Translations under genes and position numbers: made by a program
Notes under the pieces: model-generated
What the model was told of the DNA's origin: nothing
Seen by the model: the letters and a program-made list of their open reading frames with translations, nothing else
Database searches by the model: none
Assembly: GCA_902778935.1 (NCBI GenBank)
Contig: CACYZT010000001.1
Span: 62,001-126,000, forward strand
Origin: an uncultured Bacteroidales bacterium
GTDB lineage: Bacteria > Bacteroidota > Bacteroidia > Bacteroidales > Paludibacteraceae
Reading direction: 5' to 3'
DNA: 64,000 nucleotides
Shown: in pieces, positions 1-6,884 of the stretch
Layout of the letters: each line of letters starts with the position of its first letter
Position numbering within the stretch: the first letter of the stretch is position 1

Positions 1-99
1 AATCATCTCACCACCCTGCACGGATATGTTCACATCGTGCAGGACGATTTGGTCGGCTTGGTGTATCTCGACGTTCTTATAGACGATTAGCTCATTCAT
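1..99 (-). CDS. ftsE: FtsE-like ABC transporter ATPase, N-terminal fragment
   Basis: Only the first 33 codons lie in the window; the gene continues past base 1. The visible start reads MNELIVYKNVEIHQADQIVL and continues to a GGEM turn. This is the opening beta-strand pattern of ABC ATPases just before the Walker A loop, and it resembles the FtsE-like ATPase of Bacteroidales. FtsE would pair with FtsX at the inner membrane to control peptidoglycan hydrolases during division. The start codon overlaps the last eight bases of the DUF349 gene, so the two are probably cotranscribed. The P-loop is outside the window, so the family call rests on the N-terminus and could be a related ABC ATPase. Confidence 0.6.
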   Translation of the reverse strand, partial: MNELIVYKNVEIHQADQIVLHDVNISVQGGEMI

Positions 100-1561
100 C
101 CTCGGCATCCAGTTTAGCTTGCAGCTCGTCGAGTTGCTTCTTGAGGTCGTTGATTTTCTTCTGCATGTCATCGACGAGCTTGTTGGCTGTCTTGGACTTG
201 GCGGTGAAGAAAAGGATATTGTTCTCCGCTGTCTTTATCTCCTGCTGCAGTCGGTCACGCATCCGACGCATGCCCTCTGCTCCTTGGCTGGCAGCGGCAC
301 GAACGGCTTTGGCTGCTCGCTCGCCTTTGGCTTTCTGACGTTCACCTTTGATAGCCTCTCGCTTGGCGTTAAAGAAGGTGTCGCACGCCTCGGAGAACTG
401 TTTCCAGAGCTCATCCGAATACTTACGCGCCACGGTTCCGACGGTCTTCCACTCTGCCTGCAGAGCCTGCACTTTCTCCGTAGCCTCATCCCATTGCTCT
501 TTGGTCCAGTCGCCGTTAGCCCAGTCGCTTTTCGCTATCTCGAGAGCCTGCTCGACGAGCGAACGTTTGTGCTTGAGGTTCGAAGAGAAGGTATCGCGTA
601 ACTCCTTGAAATACTCGGTTTTAGTATGGAAGAACCGGTCGCACTCTGCGCGGTAAGCATCATAGATAGACTGGTTGAATTTCTTCGGGGCGAAGCCGAT
701 GGTACGCCATTCGTTCTGCATCTCTTGCACTTTGGCGGTCATCTCGTCCCATTTCTTGGTCGTGAGCGGTTCGCCGTTGACGATGGGTTCGTTGAGCGCT
801 TTGAGGCGGTCCACGATGGCTTGCTTGCGCTCGAGGTTCTCGTGCTCTTTGGCGTGGAGGGCATCGAAATAAGCCTGGTGCTTCTTGTTGATGACGGTAG
901 AAGCGGCTTTGAAGCGGTCCCAGAGCTGTTCGCGCAAGTCACGCGCTATCGGTCCTATCTCCGCCCATTCCTCGTGCAACTGCTGGAGAGCACGTGACGC
1001 CTCAACGATATTATCGTTATTCTGCAAGCGCTCGGCGGCTTCGCACAAGAGCGTTTTGAGCTCGAGGTTCTTCTTGAAATCCAGGTCGCGCAACTCGATG
1101 TTTATCTTCACCAGGTCGTAGAACTGCTCCTGGTACTGCTGGTATGCTTTGCGAAGCGCCTGCAGTTCGGTTGCCGGCACAGCACCGATGGTCTTCCACT
1201 CAGCCTGCAAGTCACGCATTTTCTGCAAGTTATCCATCACTCCGTCAGCGTCTGCGCCCTCAACGAGTGCCTTCATCTGCTCGAGAATAGCTTTCTTGCG
1301 GGACAAGTTCTCCGCCTGCTCTTTGGCTTCAACAGCTGACACTTCGGCACGCTTTGCCTTGTACTGAGCCAACAGTTCTTTGAACTGCTCTTCCTCTTCA
1401 TGCATCACCTGTGCCACCTCTTCGAGGGCCTCTTGCGCCTCCTCGTTATAGGACGCATAGAACTGCGTTTTGAGGTGATCTACTTGTTCTTTCACAGCCG
1501 TGACGTCCTGCTCGAGCAACTGCTTGAGTTCGTCAATAATCTCTTTTCTTGTGCTTGCCAT
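92..1561 (-). CDS. DUF349-repeat coiled-coil protein
   Basis: A 489-residue cytoplasmic protein built of four DUF349 helical repeats. Each repeat shows the signature LQxEWxxIG or a close variant, near residues 117 (LQAEWKTIG), 194 (LHEEWAEIG), 280 (MQNEWRTIG) and 365 (LQAEWKTVG). The last 60 or so residues are a highly charged coiled coil. The start is the ATG giving MASTRKEI, not the longer in-frame extension, because a complete promoter lies 27-58 bases upstream inside that extension. It is a single copy family member common in Bacteroidales; its biochemical role is not established. It overlaps the downstream FtsE-like gene by eight bases. Confidence 0.85.
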   Translation of the reverse strand: MASTRKEIIDELKQLLEQDVTAVKEQVDHLKTQFYASYNEEAQEALEEVAQVMHEEEEQFKELLAQYKAKRAEVSAVEAKEQAENLSRKKAILEQMKALVEGADADGVMDNLQKMRDLQAEWKTIGAVPATELQALRKAYQQYQEQFYDLVKINIELRDLDFKKNLELKTLLCEAAERLQNNDNIVEASRALQQLHEEWAEIGPIARDLREQLWDRFKAASTVINKKHQAYFDALHAKEHENLERKQAIVDRLKALNEPIVNGEPLTTKKWDEMTAKVQEMQNEWRTIGFAPKKFNQSIYDAYRAECDRFFHTKTEYFKELRDTFSSNLKHKRSLVEQALEIAKSDWANGDWTKEQWDEATEKVQALQAEWKTVGTVARKYSDELWKQFSEACDTFFNAKREAIKGERQKAKGERAAKAVRAAASQGAEGMRRMRDRLQQEIKTAENNILFFTAKSKTANKLVDDMQKKINDLKKQLDELQAKLDAEDE

Positions 1562-1587
1562 TGGTTTATTCGAATAAAATGCGGGTA

Positions 1588-1619
1588 CAAAGGTACTGCT
1601 TTTTTTTGATATATGCAAA
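1588..1619 (-). promoter_or_regulatory. Promoter of the DUF349 gene
   Basis: Reading the minus strand, TTTG at 1619-1616 is followed by a 20-base spacer and TACCTTTG at 1595-1588. This is the Bacteroidota housekeeping sigma -33/-7 arrangement. The bases after TTTG are CATATATC, shared with several other promoters in the window. Confidence 0.85.
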
Positions 1620-1635
1620 TTTTTATCGTTTTTTC

Positions 1636-1667
1636 CTTGTGTATATCGCAAATTTGTTGTACCTTTG
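1636..1667 (+). promoter_or_regulatory. Promoter of the broken DUF1016 gene
   Basis: CTTG at 1636-1639, 20-base spacer, TACCTTTG at 1660-1667. It lies back to back with the DUF349 promoter and 30 bases before the ATG at 1698, so the pseudogene is probably still transcribed. Confidence 0.8.
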
Positions 1668-1697
1668 CAGCGAATTTTGTTTTAGTACAAAACTAAC

Positions 1698-2055
1698 ATG
1701 AGTAATCTTATTCATATTAGCAAGGAGTATCGACTGTGGATTCAGTCGTTAAGCCAGCGTTTCCGCCGAAGTCAGATCAAAGCATCGGTGAAAGTAAATC
1801 AAGAGATGCTACGTTATTATTGGGACTTAGGACGCGACATAGTAGCACGCGATGCGGAGAATGTATATGGACATGGGTTCTATGCAAATATTAGTCAAGA
1901 CTTGCGCAATGCGATTCCCAATACGGAAGGTTTTTCGGAAACATCTATCCGTTACGCAAAACGGTTCTATGAACTTTATTTTCAGCTAATTTAGAAATCT
2001 TCCACAAGTTGTGGAAATATTGGATGAGGTATTGTTTTACCTTATTTTGGAGACT
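1698..2055 (+). pseudogene. DUF1016/YhcG-type nuclease gene, frameshifted and truncated
   Basis: The 98-codon reading frame matches the N-terminal half of DUF1016 (YhcG family, PD-(D/E)XK superfamily), with YYWDLGRDIV and SIRYAKRFYELY. It stops at 1992-1994 after YFQLI. In the next frame the expected continuation RNLPQVVEILDEVLF is readable from 1993 to about 2040, so one extra T in the TTT at 1990-1992 explains the stop. After that the homology ends: the normal IPWGHH-type segment and the nuclease domain are absent, and AT-rich unrelated sequence follows. Intact members are about 340 residues. The gene is therefore a remnant, although a short N-terminal domain protein may still be made from its intact promoter. 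Confidence 0.8.
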
Positions 2056-2073
2056 GATTTTATTTTTATTGGA

Positions 2074-2640
2074 ATGTTAGACAAAATTTTAATAGCGGTC
2101 CTATTGGTAGTATTCTCCGCATTTTTCTACCTTATTTTTACGGATGGAAATTCTATATGGCGCAAGATTGTTAATATATTGCTTGTTATATTCCTCTTCT
2201 GTTTGTGTATCTTTGAATATATTAGTGACAAAAATCAGGCATATTATGGGAATTCAATCTATGAGCACCATGTGCTTCCATTTGACTTACAAGTAATAAA
2301 GGGATGGAATCATGATTTGGGTTGTGAGGTTTATAATTTTGGGAGATTTGGAGACGTATTTACCGAGACTCAGCAAATTTCAATTCAAAACGGCCCGCGT
2401 ACACCGAATCAATATATTTGTATGGAAACAATATTATCTTATGGCTATAATAAAGACGAAATAATAATTCATTGGCTTGGATGTGATTCTATAGAATACT
2501 ACGAAAGAGTTGACTCTCCAGAATGGTGTTATATTTCCGCATCGCAATTAATTGCAAAAGATGATATTAAGGTAGAGGACTATAAATGGGTATCTTTAGT
2601 TAAAGTATTATGGTTGCAAAAAAAAAGGGAAAAGAATTGA
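2074..2640 (+). CDS. Orphan membrane-anchored protein, function unknown
   Basis: A 188-residue protein beginning MLDKILIAVLLVVFSAFFYL, a hydrophobic segment, followed by a second one near residues 32-50 (NILLVIFLFCLCIF). The rest is soluble and probably outside the inner membrane. I chose the ATG at 2074 because the upstream part of the same frame is the leftover of the DUF1016 gene, not part of this protein. Base composition is clearly more AT-rich than the neighbouring housekeeping genes, with many TAT, AAT and ATA codons, which suggests transfer. I do not recognise a family. It could be an immunity-type or stress membrane protein, but nothing in the sequence decides this. Confidence 0.5.
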   Translation: MLDKILIAVLLVVFSAFFYLIFTDGNSIWRKIVNILLVIFLFCLCIFEYISDKNQAYYGNSIYEHHVLPFDLQVIKGWNHDLGCEVYNFGRFGDVFTETQQISIQNGPRTPNQYICMETILSYGYNKDEIIIHWLGCDSIEYYERVDSPEWCYISASQLIAKDDIKVEDYKWVSLVKVLWLQKKREKN

Positions 2641-2745
2641 TATTATGAGGTCCTGTTTTTCTTGATTCTAATGGAACATTCGGAATTACATTGTCATTTG
2701 CATTAATTGGTGGTATATCTATATCAATAAGTGGAGAACTTTTCT

Positions 2746-3342
2746 ATGAAGGAAACGAATAAAATATTTAGAGTAATAAAAGTCGCGTATTTAATTATAT
2801 TCGATATACTATTAGCCATATTCGGGTGGTTTTTCCTCCTTTTCTTACTTTTTGTGTGCAGAGCAGATGCCTTGTATAATACCTTTTTCTCTTACGTATT
2901 TTATGTGTATTTCATAATAGTTTTTCTTTTAATTGTGAGAAACGCTATCCATAGAGTTAAATGGTATGTTCGGGTGAATCCTGCCAAAATGCAATGTAAA
3001 AAATGCCATACATCAGTTTGTCTTTCTCGTTACAAAGAAGAACATTACTTAAATTCTCCTATATCACTTGTTGTTCCTAAAATAAATGATTCTTTTAGAT
3101 TTACACCATATAGAGTTCAGTTTTATCAGACAGTGTATCGTCCGTATTTGCAGTTAGATTGTCCGATATGTGGAGAAAAGCAAGTTATATGCCCATATTG
3201 TCACGAATCTATTCATGAAGAATCAGTAAGTTGCAATTATGAAAAACCTTCAATATGCCCACACTGTGGAAAAAAAATATATACTCCTATACCAATGAGA
3301 GAATGGAAAGGAGGTATGTATATAGGAGATATTTTGGATTGA
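2746..3342 (+). CDS. Two-TM membrane protein with paired zinc-ribbon motifs
   Basis: About 198 residues. Two hydrophobic segments (roughly residues 15-38 and 45-65) are followed by a cytoplasmic-type Cys-rich tail: CKKCH, then CPICGEKQVICPYC, then CPHCGKK, i.e. four CxxC pairs able to bind two zinc ions in rubredoxin/zinc-ribbon fashion. The ATG at 2746 follows a GGAG at 2732-2735; a GTG five codons earlier is possible. Composition is AT-rich like the gene before it, and there is a 105-base gap between them. Family not recognised; the zinc ribbons suggest protein or nucleic-acid contact at the membrane, which is inference. Confidence 0.6.
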   Translation: MKETNKIFRVIKVAYLIIFDILLAIFGWFFLLFLLFVCRADALYNTFFSYVFYVYFIIVFLLIVRNAIHRVKWYVRVNPAKMQCKKCHTSVCLSRYKEEHYLNSPISLVVPKINDSFRFTPYRVQFYQTVYRPYLQLDCPICGEKQVICPYCHESIHEESVSCNYEKPSICPHCGKKIYTPIPMREWKGGMYIGDILD

Positions 3343-3422
3343 TGCTACTATTCGGTTTTCCACAAGAAACTCAATTGGACAAAATATCTCCTATCGTCCT
3401 TGTAATACTAATTATCTCCATG

Positions 3423-3449
3423 GCGTCTCCTCCGCGAGACGCTTTTTTT
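3423..3449 (+). terminator. Rho-independent terminator after the accessory genes
   Basis: A seven-base perfect stem GCGTCTC / GAGACGC with a six-base loop (3423-3442) is followed directly by seven T residues (3443-3449). It would end transcription from the zinc-ribbon gene 80 bases upstream. Confidence 0.75.
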
Positions 3450-3506
3450 ATGCCTTTGCGTCCCCGTACTCTCCGCCTCTTTTCCGCGTTCTCTCCAGCA
3501 GGGCCC

Positions 3507-3550
3507 AAAGGGTGCTCAAAGGATGATGAAAGGGTGCTCAAAGGTTGCTT
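3507..3550 (+). repeat. 11-base tandem repeat array, four units
   Basis: Units AAAGGGTGCTC, AAAGGATGATG, AAAGGGTGCTC and AAAGGTTGCTT follow one another without gaps. The first and third are identical. It is intergenic. Confidence 0.85.
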
Positions 3551-3569
3551 ATGCCTTTGTCACCTTCTG

Positions 3570-3601
3570 CAAAGATACAACAAATATTTGAAATATACAA
3601 G
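3570..3601 (-). promoter_or_regulatory. Orphan minus-strand promoter
   Basis: On the minus strand CTTG (3601-3598), a 20-base spacer and TATCTTTG (3577-3570) form a full promoter. It fires away from prfB into 3343-3560, where no minus-strand protein gene is visible. A short RNA that crosses the 11-base array is possible; a decayed gene is the alternative. Confidence 0.6.
3574..3590 (+). repeat. 17-base direct repeat, copy 1
   Basis: GATACAACAAATATTTG occurs here, overlapping the orphan promoter, and again at 3716-3732, 142 bases downstream. The pair may be a duplicated promoter remnant. Confidence 0.8.
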
Positions 3602-3715
3602 GATTTTAGCAATAAAATGCAATTTTTTTTGTATTTTGTGCTACAAAGCCTTGTTATTTGCACAACTGTGCGACTGTATCTCCGGAGGATTCCTTATTTA
3701 TAAGGGCGTGCCGAC

Positions 3716-3732
3716 GATACAACAAATATTTG
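3716..3732 (+). repeat. 17-base direct repeat, copy 2
   Basis: Exact second copy of GATACAACAAATATTTG, upstream of the prfB promoter. Confidence 0.8.
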
Positions 3733-3845
3733 TTTACTTTTTTTTGATATATGCAAATATTTATTCGTTTTTTTATAATCGTCAATGGCTAAAGCGAAAG
3801 CCACAGCCGGAAAAAGCGCTCAATCGGGCGATTTTTCTGTTTTTA

Positions 3846-3877
3846 TTTGCATATATGCAAAAAAAATCGTACCTTTG
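3846..3877 (+). promoter_or_regulatory. prfB promoter
   Basis: TTTG (3846-3849), 20-base spacer starting CATATATG, TACCTTTG (3870-3877), 31 bases before the prfB ATG. Confidence 0.85.
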
Positions 3878-3908
3878 CAGCCGATTTAATTTGGCATATT
3901 ATAGACTT

Positions 3909-5015
3909 ATGATTACGATAGAACAATTGAAAGATGTGCAGCAGCGGGCAGACAAGCTCAAAGCGTATTTGCAGATCGACGAGAAACGTATTCAGCTTGA
4001 GGAAGAAGAGCTGCATACGCAGGCTCCGGGATTTTGGGACGACGCCAAGGCAGCCGAGGCACAGATGCGCAAAGTGAAAGGTATCAAACGCTGGATAGAA
4101 GGCTATGAAGGTGTGCGGGCAGCCGTGGAGGAACTCGCGCTCGCATTCGATTACTACAAAGAGGAGTTGGTAACCGAAGAAGAGGTGGACGCCGCTTACG
4201 CTCATGCGCTGACGGAAGTGGAAGACCTGGAGATGAAGAACATGCTCTCGCATGAGGAAGACCAGATGCCAGCTGTGCTGAAGATTGTTTCCGGCGCCGG
4301 CGGCACCGAAGCACAGGACTGGGCGGAACAACTGATGCGCATGTACCAGCGGTATTGCGAGAAGCACAACTACACCGTGACCATCGCCAACCTGCAGGAA
4401 GGCGACGAGGCGGGTATCAAGACCGTGACCTTCAATATCGAAGGTGACATGGCGTACGGTTATCTCAAGTCCGAGAACGGTGTGCATCGTCTGGTTCGCG
4501 TCAGCCCGTACAACGCGCAAGGCAAGCGTATGACGAGTTTCGCGAGCGTGTTCGTAGTACCGCTTATCGATGACACCATCGAGGTGGAGGTCAACCCCGC
4601 AGGCATCAGTTGGGACACGTTCCGTTCGTCCGGTGCCGGCGGTCAGAACGTGAACAAAGTGGAGTCCGGCGTGCGTCTGCACTATAAGTTCGTCAACCCG
4701 CTCACCGGTCAGCCGGACGAGATAGTGATTGAGAACACCGAGACACGCGACCAGCCTAAGAACCGCGAGAACGCGTTGCGCCACCTGCGTTCGCAACTCT
4801 ACGAGTTGGAGCTCGAGAAACGCCGTCAGGCACAAGCGAAAGTGGAGGCGGGCAAGAAGAAAATCGAATGGGGCAGCCAGATTCGCAGTTATGTATTCGA
4901 TGACCGCCGCGTCAAAGACCACCGCACGAACTACCAGACAAGCAACGTGAATGCCGTCATGGACGGAGATATCGACGCGTTTATAAAAGCCTATTTGATG
5001 GAATTTCCGGAATAG
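3909..5015 (+). CDS. prfB: Peptide chain release factor 2
   Basis: A 368-residue class I release factor that reads UGA and UAA stop codons on the ribosome. The catalytic GGQ motif is at residues 244-246 in SSGAGGQNVNKVESG. The codon-recognition loop reads SPYNAQGKRMTSF, where the usual SPF tripeptide is SPY; I recall this variant from other Bacteroidales RF2s. ATG 3909 is the start because the promoter ends 31 bases before it, and the longer upstream frame is intergenic. The early region LQIDEKRIQLEEEELHTQ is continuous, so there is no programmed +1 frameshift as in many bacterial prfB genes. The stop codon overlaps the GTG of the next gene by one base. Confidence 0.95.
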   Translation: MITIEQLKDVQQRADKLKAYLQIDEKRIQLEEEELHTQAPGFWDDAKAAEAQMRKVKGIKRWIEGYEGVRAAVEELALAFDYYKEELVTEEEVDAAYAHALTEVEDLEMKNMLSHEEDQMPAVLKIVSGAGGTEAQDWAEQLMRMYQRYCEKHNYTVTIANLQEGDEAGIKTVTFNIEGDMAYGYLKSENGVHRLVRVSPYNAQGKRMTSFASVFVVPLIDDTIEVEVNPAGISWDTFRSSGAGGQNVNKVESGVRLHYKFVNPLTGQPDEIVIENTETRDQPKNRENALRHLRSQLYELELEKRRQAQAKVEAGKKKIEWGSQIRSYVFDDRRVKDHRTNYQTSNVNAVMDGDIDAFIKAYLMEFPE

Positions 5016-5383
5016 TGGCAGCAGAAGGGATATATAAGGACAGAGGGAGCAAGTTCCTGGGATTCGCAGAGACGATAGCGAACGAGGACGAAGCGAAAGC
5101 ACGCGTGGCGTGGTACAAGAAGAAATACCACGATGCGCGGCACGTATGCTACGCCTATCGTTTGGGACCGAACCTCTGGCGCACAAAGGATGACGGCGAA
5201 CCGCACGGAACAGCCGGAGCTCCTATCCTGCGGTCCATCGACGCCCGCGGTCTGGATAACATTTTAGTGGTGGTGGTTCGCTATTTCGGCGGCACGCTGC
5301 TCGGCACAGGCGGACTGATGGTAGCGTACAGAGAAGCTTCCAAGGAGGCCCTTGAAAGCTTCGTTAAAGCGTTAAATAGTTAA
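5015..5383 (+). CDS. UPF0029 (YigZ/IMPACT N-terminal-like) protein, short form
   Basis: A 122-residue protein with the UPF0029 signature DARHVCYAYRLG, DDGEPHGTAGAPIL and VVVVRYFGGTLLGTGGL. YigZ proteins are usually about 200 residues with a C-terminal DUF1949 domain, which is missing here. The GTG start overlaps the last base of the prfB stop; no better start is visible. The final residues (VKALNS and stop) are encoded by an octamer tandem repeat, so the present C-terminus may be a recent replacement of a longer tail. The role of the family is not settled; a link to translation is suggested by IMPACT and by its place behind prfB. Confidence 0.8.
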   Translation: MAAEGIYKDRGSKFLGFAETIANEDEAKARVAWYKKKYHDARHVCYAYRLGPNLWRTKDDGEPHGTAGAPILRSIDARGLDNILVVVVRYFGGTLLGTGGLMVAYREASKEALESFVKALNS

Positions 5384-5396
5384 AACGTAAAAACGT
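5362..5396 (+). repeat. Octamer-type tandem repeat at gene junction
   Basis: Degenerate CGTTAAAG-like units (CGTTAAAG, CGTTAAAT, AGTTAAAA, CGTAAAAA, CGTT). It supplies the stop codon of the UPF0029 gene and the spacer to the acyltransferase. Confidence 0.7.
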
Positions 5397-5397
5397 T

Positions 5398-6426
5398 ATG
5401 GTAGAGAACGAGAGGCGATTTAGAGACATACGAGCATACCGGGTAGGATGGCTGCTGACTATCTTCGATTTCCTGTTCGCATTTCCGCTGCTATGGATTT
5501 GGCAAATACGGACGACGAAGGGTGTGAAACTGGACTACCTCGATGACCGCAAACAGATAGAAGCGGATATCAAACACGGTGCGTTTTTCATGACCAACCA
5601 TCGCGACATCGTCATGGATGCAGCCTGGCTGTCGAAACTGCTGCGTTGCCGCTATTTCATCCGTCCGTTCATCGGTATCGGCAACAACCTGTTCGCCTAC
5701 AAATGGATAGAAGTGCTGGTGCGTTTCAACCGCTGTTTCGTGGTCAAACGCGGAGCAGGCGCACATGCCCAGTTGAAGAACTCCCAACTGCTCTCCGCTT
5801 ATATCCGTCTGCTGCGCGAGCAAGGTAAGTCCATCTGGCTGGCACAACGCGAAGGACGGGCGAAAGACAGCAACGACCTCACGCAAGCGAGTGTGCTGCA
5901 CATGCTGACATTAGGTAATGACGAAGGGACGAAAGGCGAGAGTTTCTTAGAGAACGTCAAGGCGCTCAATATCTGTCCGGTCAGCATATCCTACGAATAC
6001 GACCCGTGCGACTACCTCAAGGCGGCAGAGATGCAACTCAAGCGCGATAACCCGCGCTGGCGCAAACGGCCCAAAGATGATGTCAAATCGATGCATACAG
6101 GTATCCGCGGTTACAAAGGACATGTCGTCTATCGTCTTACCCCAAGCATCAACCATGAGTTGGACGCGCTGCTAACCCAACACCCGGAGGTGCGCGAAAT
6201 GCCGCTGCACGACCAGATGGAGAAAGTATGCGCTATCATCGATAACCATATCCACCGCGGATACGAGCTGTTCGAGCGTGGCACGGAATTTGATGCGTAC
6301 ATTGAGAGCCGCCTTGCCCTCATCGACATCCCCAATAAAGATGAAGCATTCCTGCGGGAACGGCTCTACGAGATGTACCGCAATCCTGAAATTAACTACC
6401 ATAAAGCAATCAATGAAAGAGTTTAA
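5398..6426 (+). CDS. PlsC-like acyltransferase
   Basis: A 342-residue lysophospholipid acyltransferase family protein. After a hydrophobic anchor (about residues 17-37) comes the HX4D catalytic motif in FFMTNHRDIVMDAAW near residue 65, and later the block AQREGRAKDSND that replaces the usual FPEG motif. It probably transfers an acyl chain to a glycerol-phosphate or lipid A-related acceptor at the inner membrane; the acceptor cannot be told from sequence. Residues 175-181 (DEGTKGE) come from a short octamer repeat, GACGAAGG-GACGAAAG. It lies in a plus-strand run with prfB, coaD and an S41 protease, five bases before coaD. Confidence 0.85.
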   Translation: MVENERRFRDIRAYRVGWLLTIFDFLFAFPLLWIWQIRTTKGVKLDYLDDRKQIEADIKHGAFFMTNHRDIVMDAAWLSKLLRCRYFIRPFIGIGNNLFAYKWIEVLVRFNRCFVVKRGAGAHAQLKNSQLLSAYIRLLREQGKSIWLAQREGRAKDSNDLTQASVLHMLTLGNDEGTKGESFLENVKALNICPVSISYEYDPCDYLKAAEMQLKRDNPRWRKRPKDDVKSMHTGIRGYKGHVVYRLTPSINHELDALLTQHPEVREMPLHDQMEKVCAIIDNHIHRGYELFERGTEFDAYIESRLALIDIPNKDEAFLRERLYEMYRNPEINYHKAINERV

Positions 6427-6431
6427 GAGTT

Positions 6432-6884
6432 ATGAGTAAAAAAGCAATATTCCCCGGGTCGTTTGACCCGTTTACCTTAGGCCACTACGATATCGTGAAA
6501 CGTGGTCTGGAGTTGTTCGACGAAATCATCATTGGCATCGGACGTAACAGCACAAAGAAAGAGACCTTCCCTATCCGTGAACGCGAGGAAGCCATCCGTA
6601 AGATTTTTGCAGACGAACCGCGCGTGAAGGTAGCTATCTACGACTGCCTGACGGTCGATTTTGCCAAAGAGCAAGAGGCACAGTTCATCCTTCGCGGCAT
6701 CCGCTGCGTGGAGGACTTTGAGTACGAGCGTAACATGGCGGAAGCCAACAAACAGCTTGGCAGCGTAGAGACCATAATCCTCTACACCCGTCCCGAATAC
6801 GCACATATATCCTCGACCTTAGTACGCGACTTATATGCATATGGAAAAGACGTTAGCGATTTTGTGCCTAATACTCTGCGTTAA
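6432..6884 (+). CDS. coaD: Phosphopantetheine adenylyltransferase
   Basis: A 150-residue enzyme that joins ATP and 4'-phosphopantetheine to give dephospho-CoA, the fourth step from pantothenate to CoA. It shows the nucleotidyltransferase motif GSFDPFTLGHYDI at residues 9-21, the RGIRCVEDFEYE substrate loop and the C-terminal ISSTLVR motif that binds phosphate. Length is normal for CoaD. Its 3' end overlaps the S41 protease gene by 44 bases in another frame, so the two are translated from one message. Confidence 0.95.
   Translation: MSKKAIFPGSFDPFTLGHYDIVKRGLELFDEIIIGIGRNSTKKETFPIREREEAIRKIFADEPRVKVAIYDCLTVDFAKEQEAQFILRGIRCVEDFEYERNMAEANKQLGSVETIILYTRPEYAHISSTLVRDLYAYGKDVSDFVPNTLR

Larger units (their letters stand above)
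3343..3908. other. 566-bp intergenic region between accessory patch and prfB
   Basis: No convincing gene on either strand; the long plus-strand frame that runs into prfB here has no homology and no start signal. It holds a terminator-like hairpin (3423-3449), an 11-base tandem array (3507-3550), a complete minus-strand promoter with no gene in front of it (3570-3601), a 17-base direct repeat (3574-3590 and 3716-3732) and the prfB promoter (3846-3877). Confidence 0.7.

Noticed and set aside
1990..1994. Programmed frameshift in the DUF1016 gene
   Set aside because: Homology ends about 50 bases after the shift, so even with a shift no full protein would form; simple gene decay is more likely.
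3507..3550. Possible CRISPR-like array
   Set aside because: The units are 11 bases and contiguous, without spacers; no cas gene is near.
3811..3845. Terminator-like AAAAAGCGC...GCGATTTTT just before the prfB promoter
   Set aside because: Only three GC pairs plus a mismatch interrupt the stem; too weak to list as a terminator.
3255..3908. In-frame extension of prfB by 218 codons upstream
   Set aside because: It runs through a terminator, tandem repeats and the prfB promoter, and overlaps the zinc-ribbon gene; no family similarity. The ATG at 3909 fits RF2.
3843..5186. A 447-codon minus-strand frame over prfB
   Set aside because: It is an antisense shadow of prfB with no recognisable domain and no promoter.
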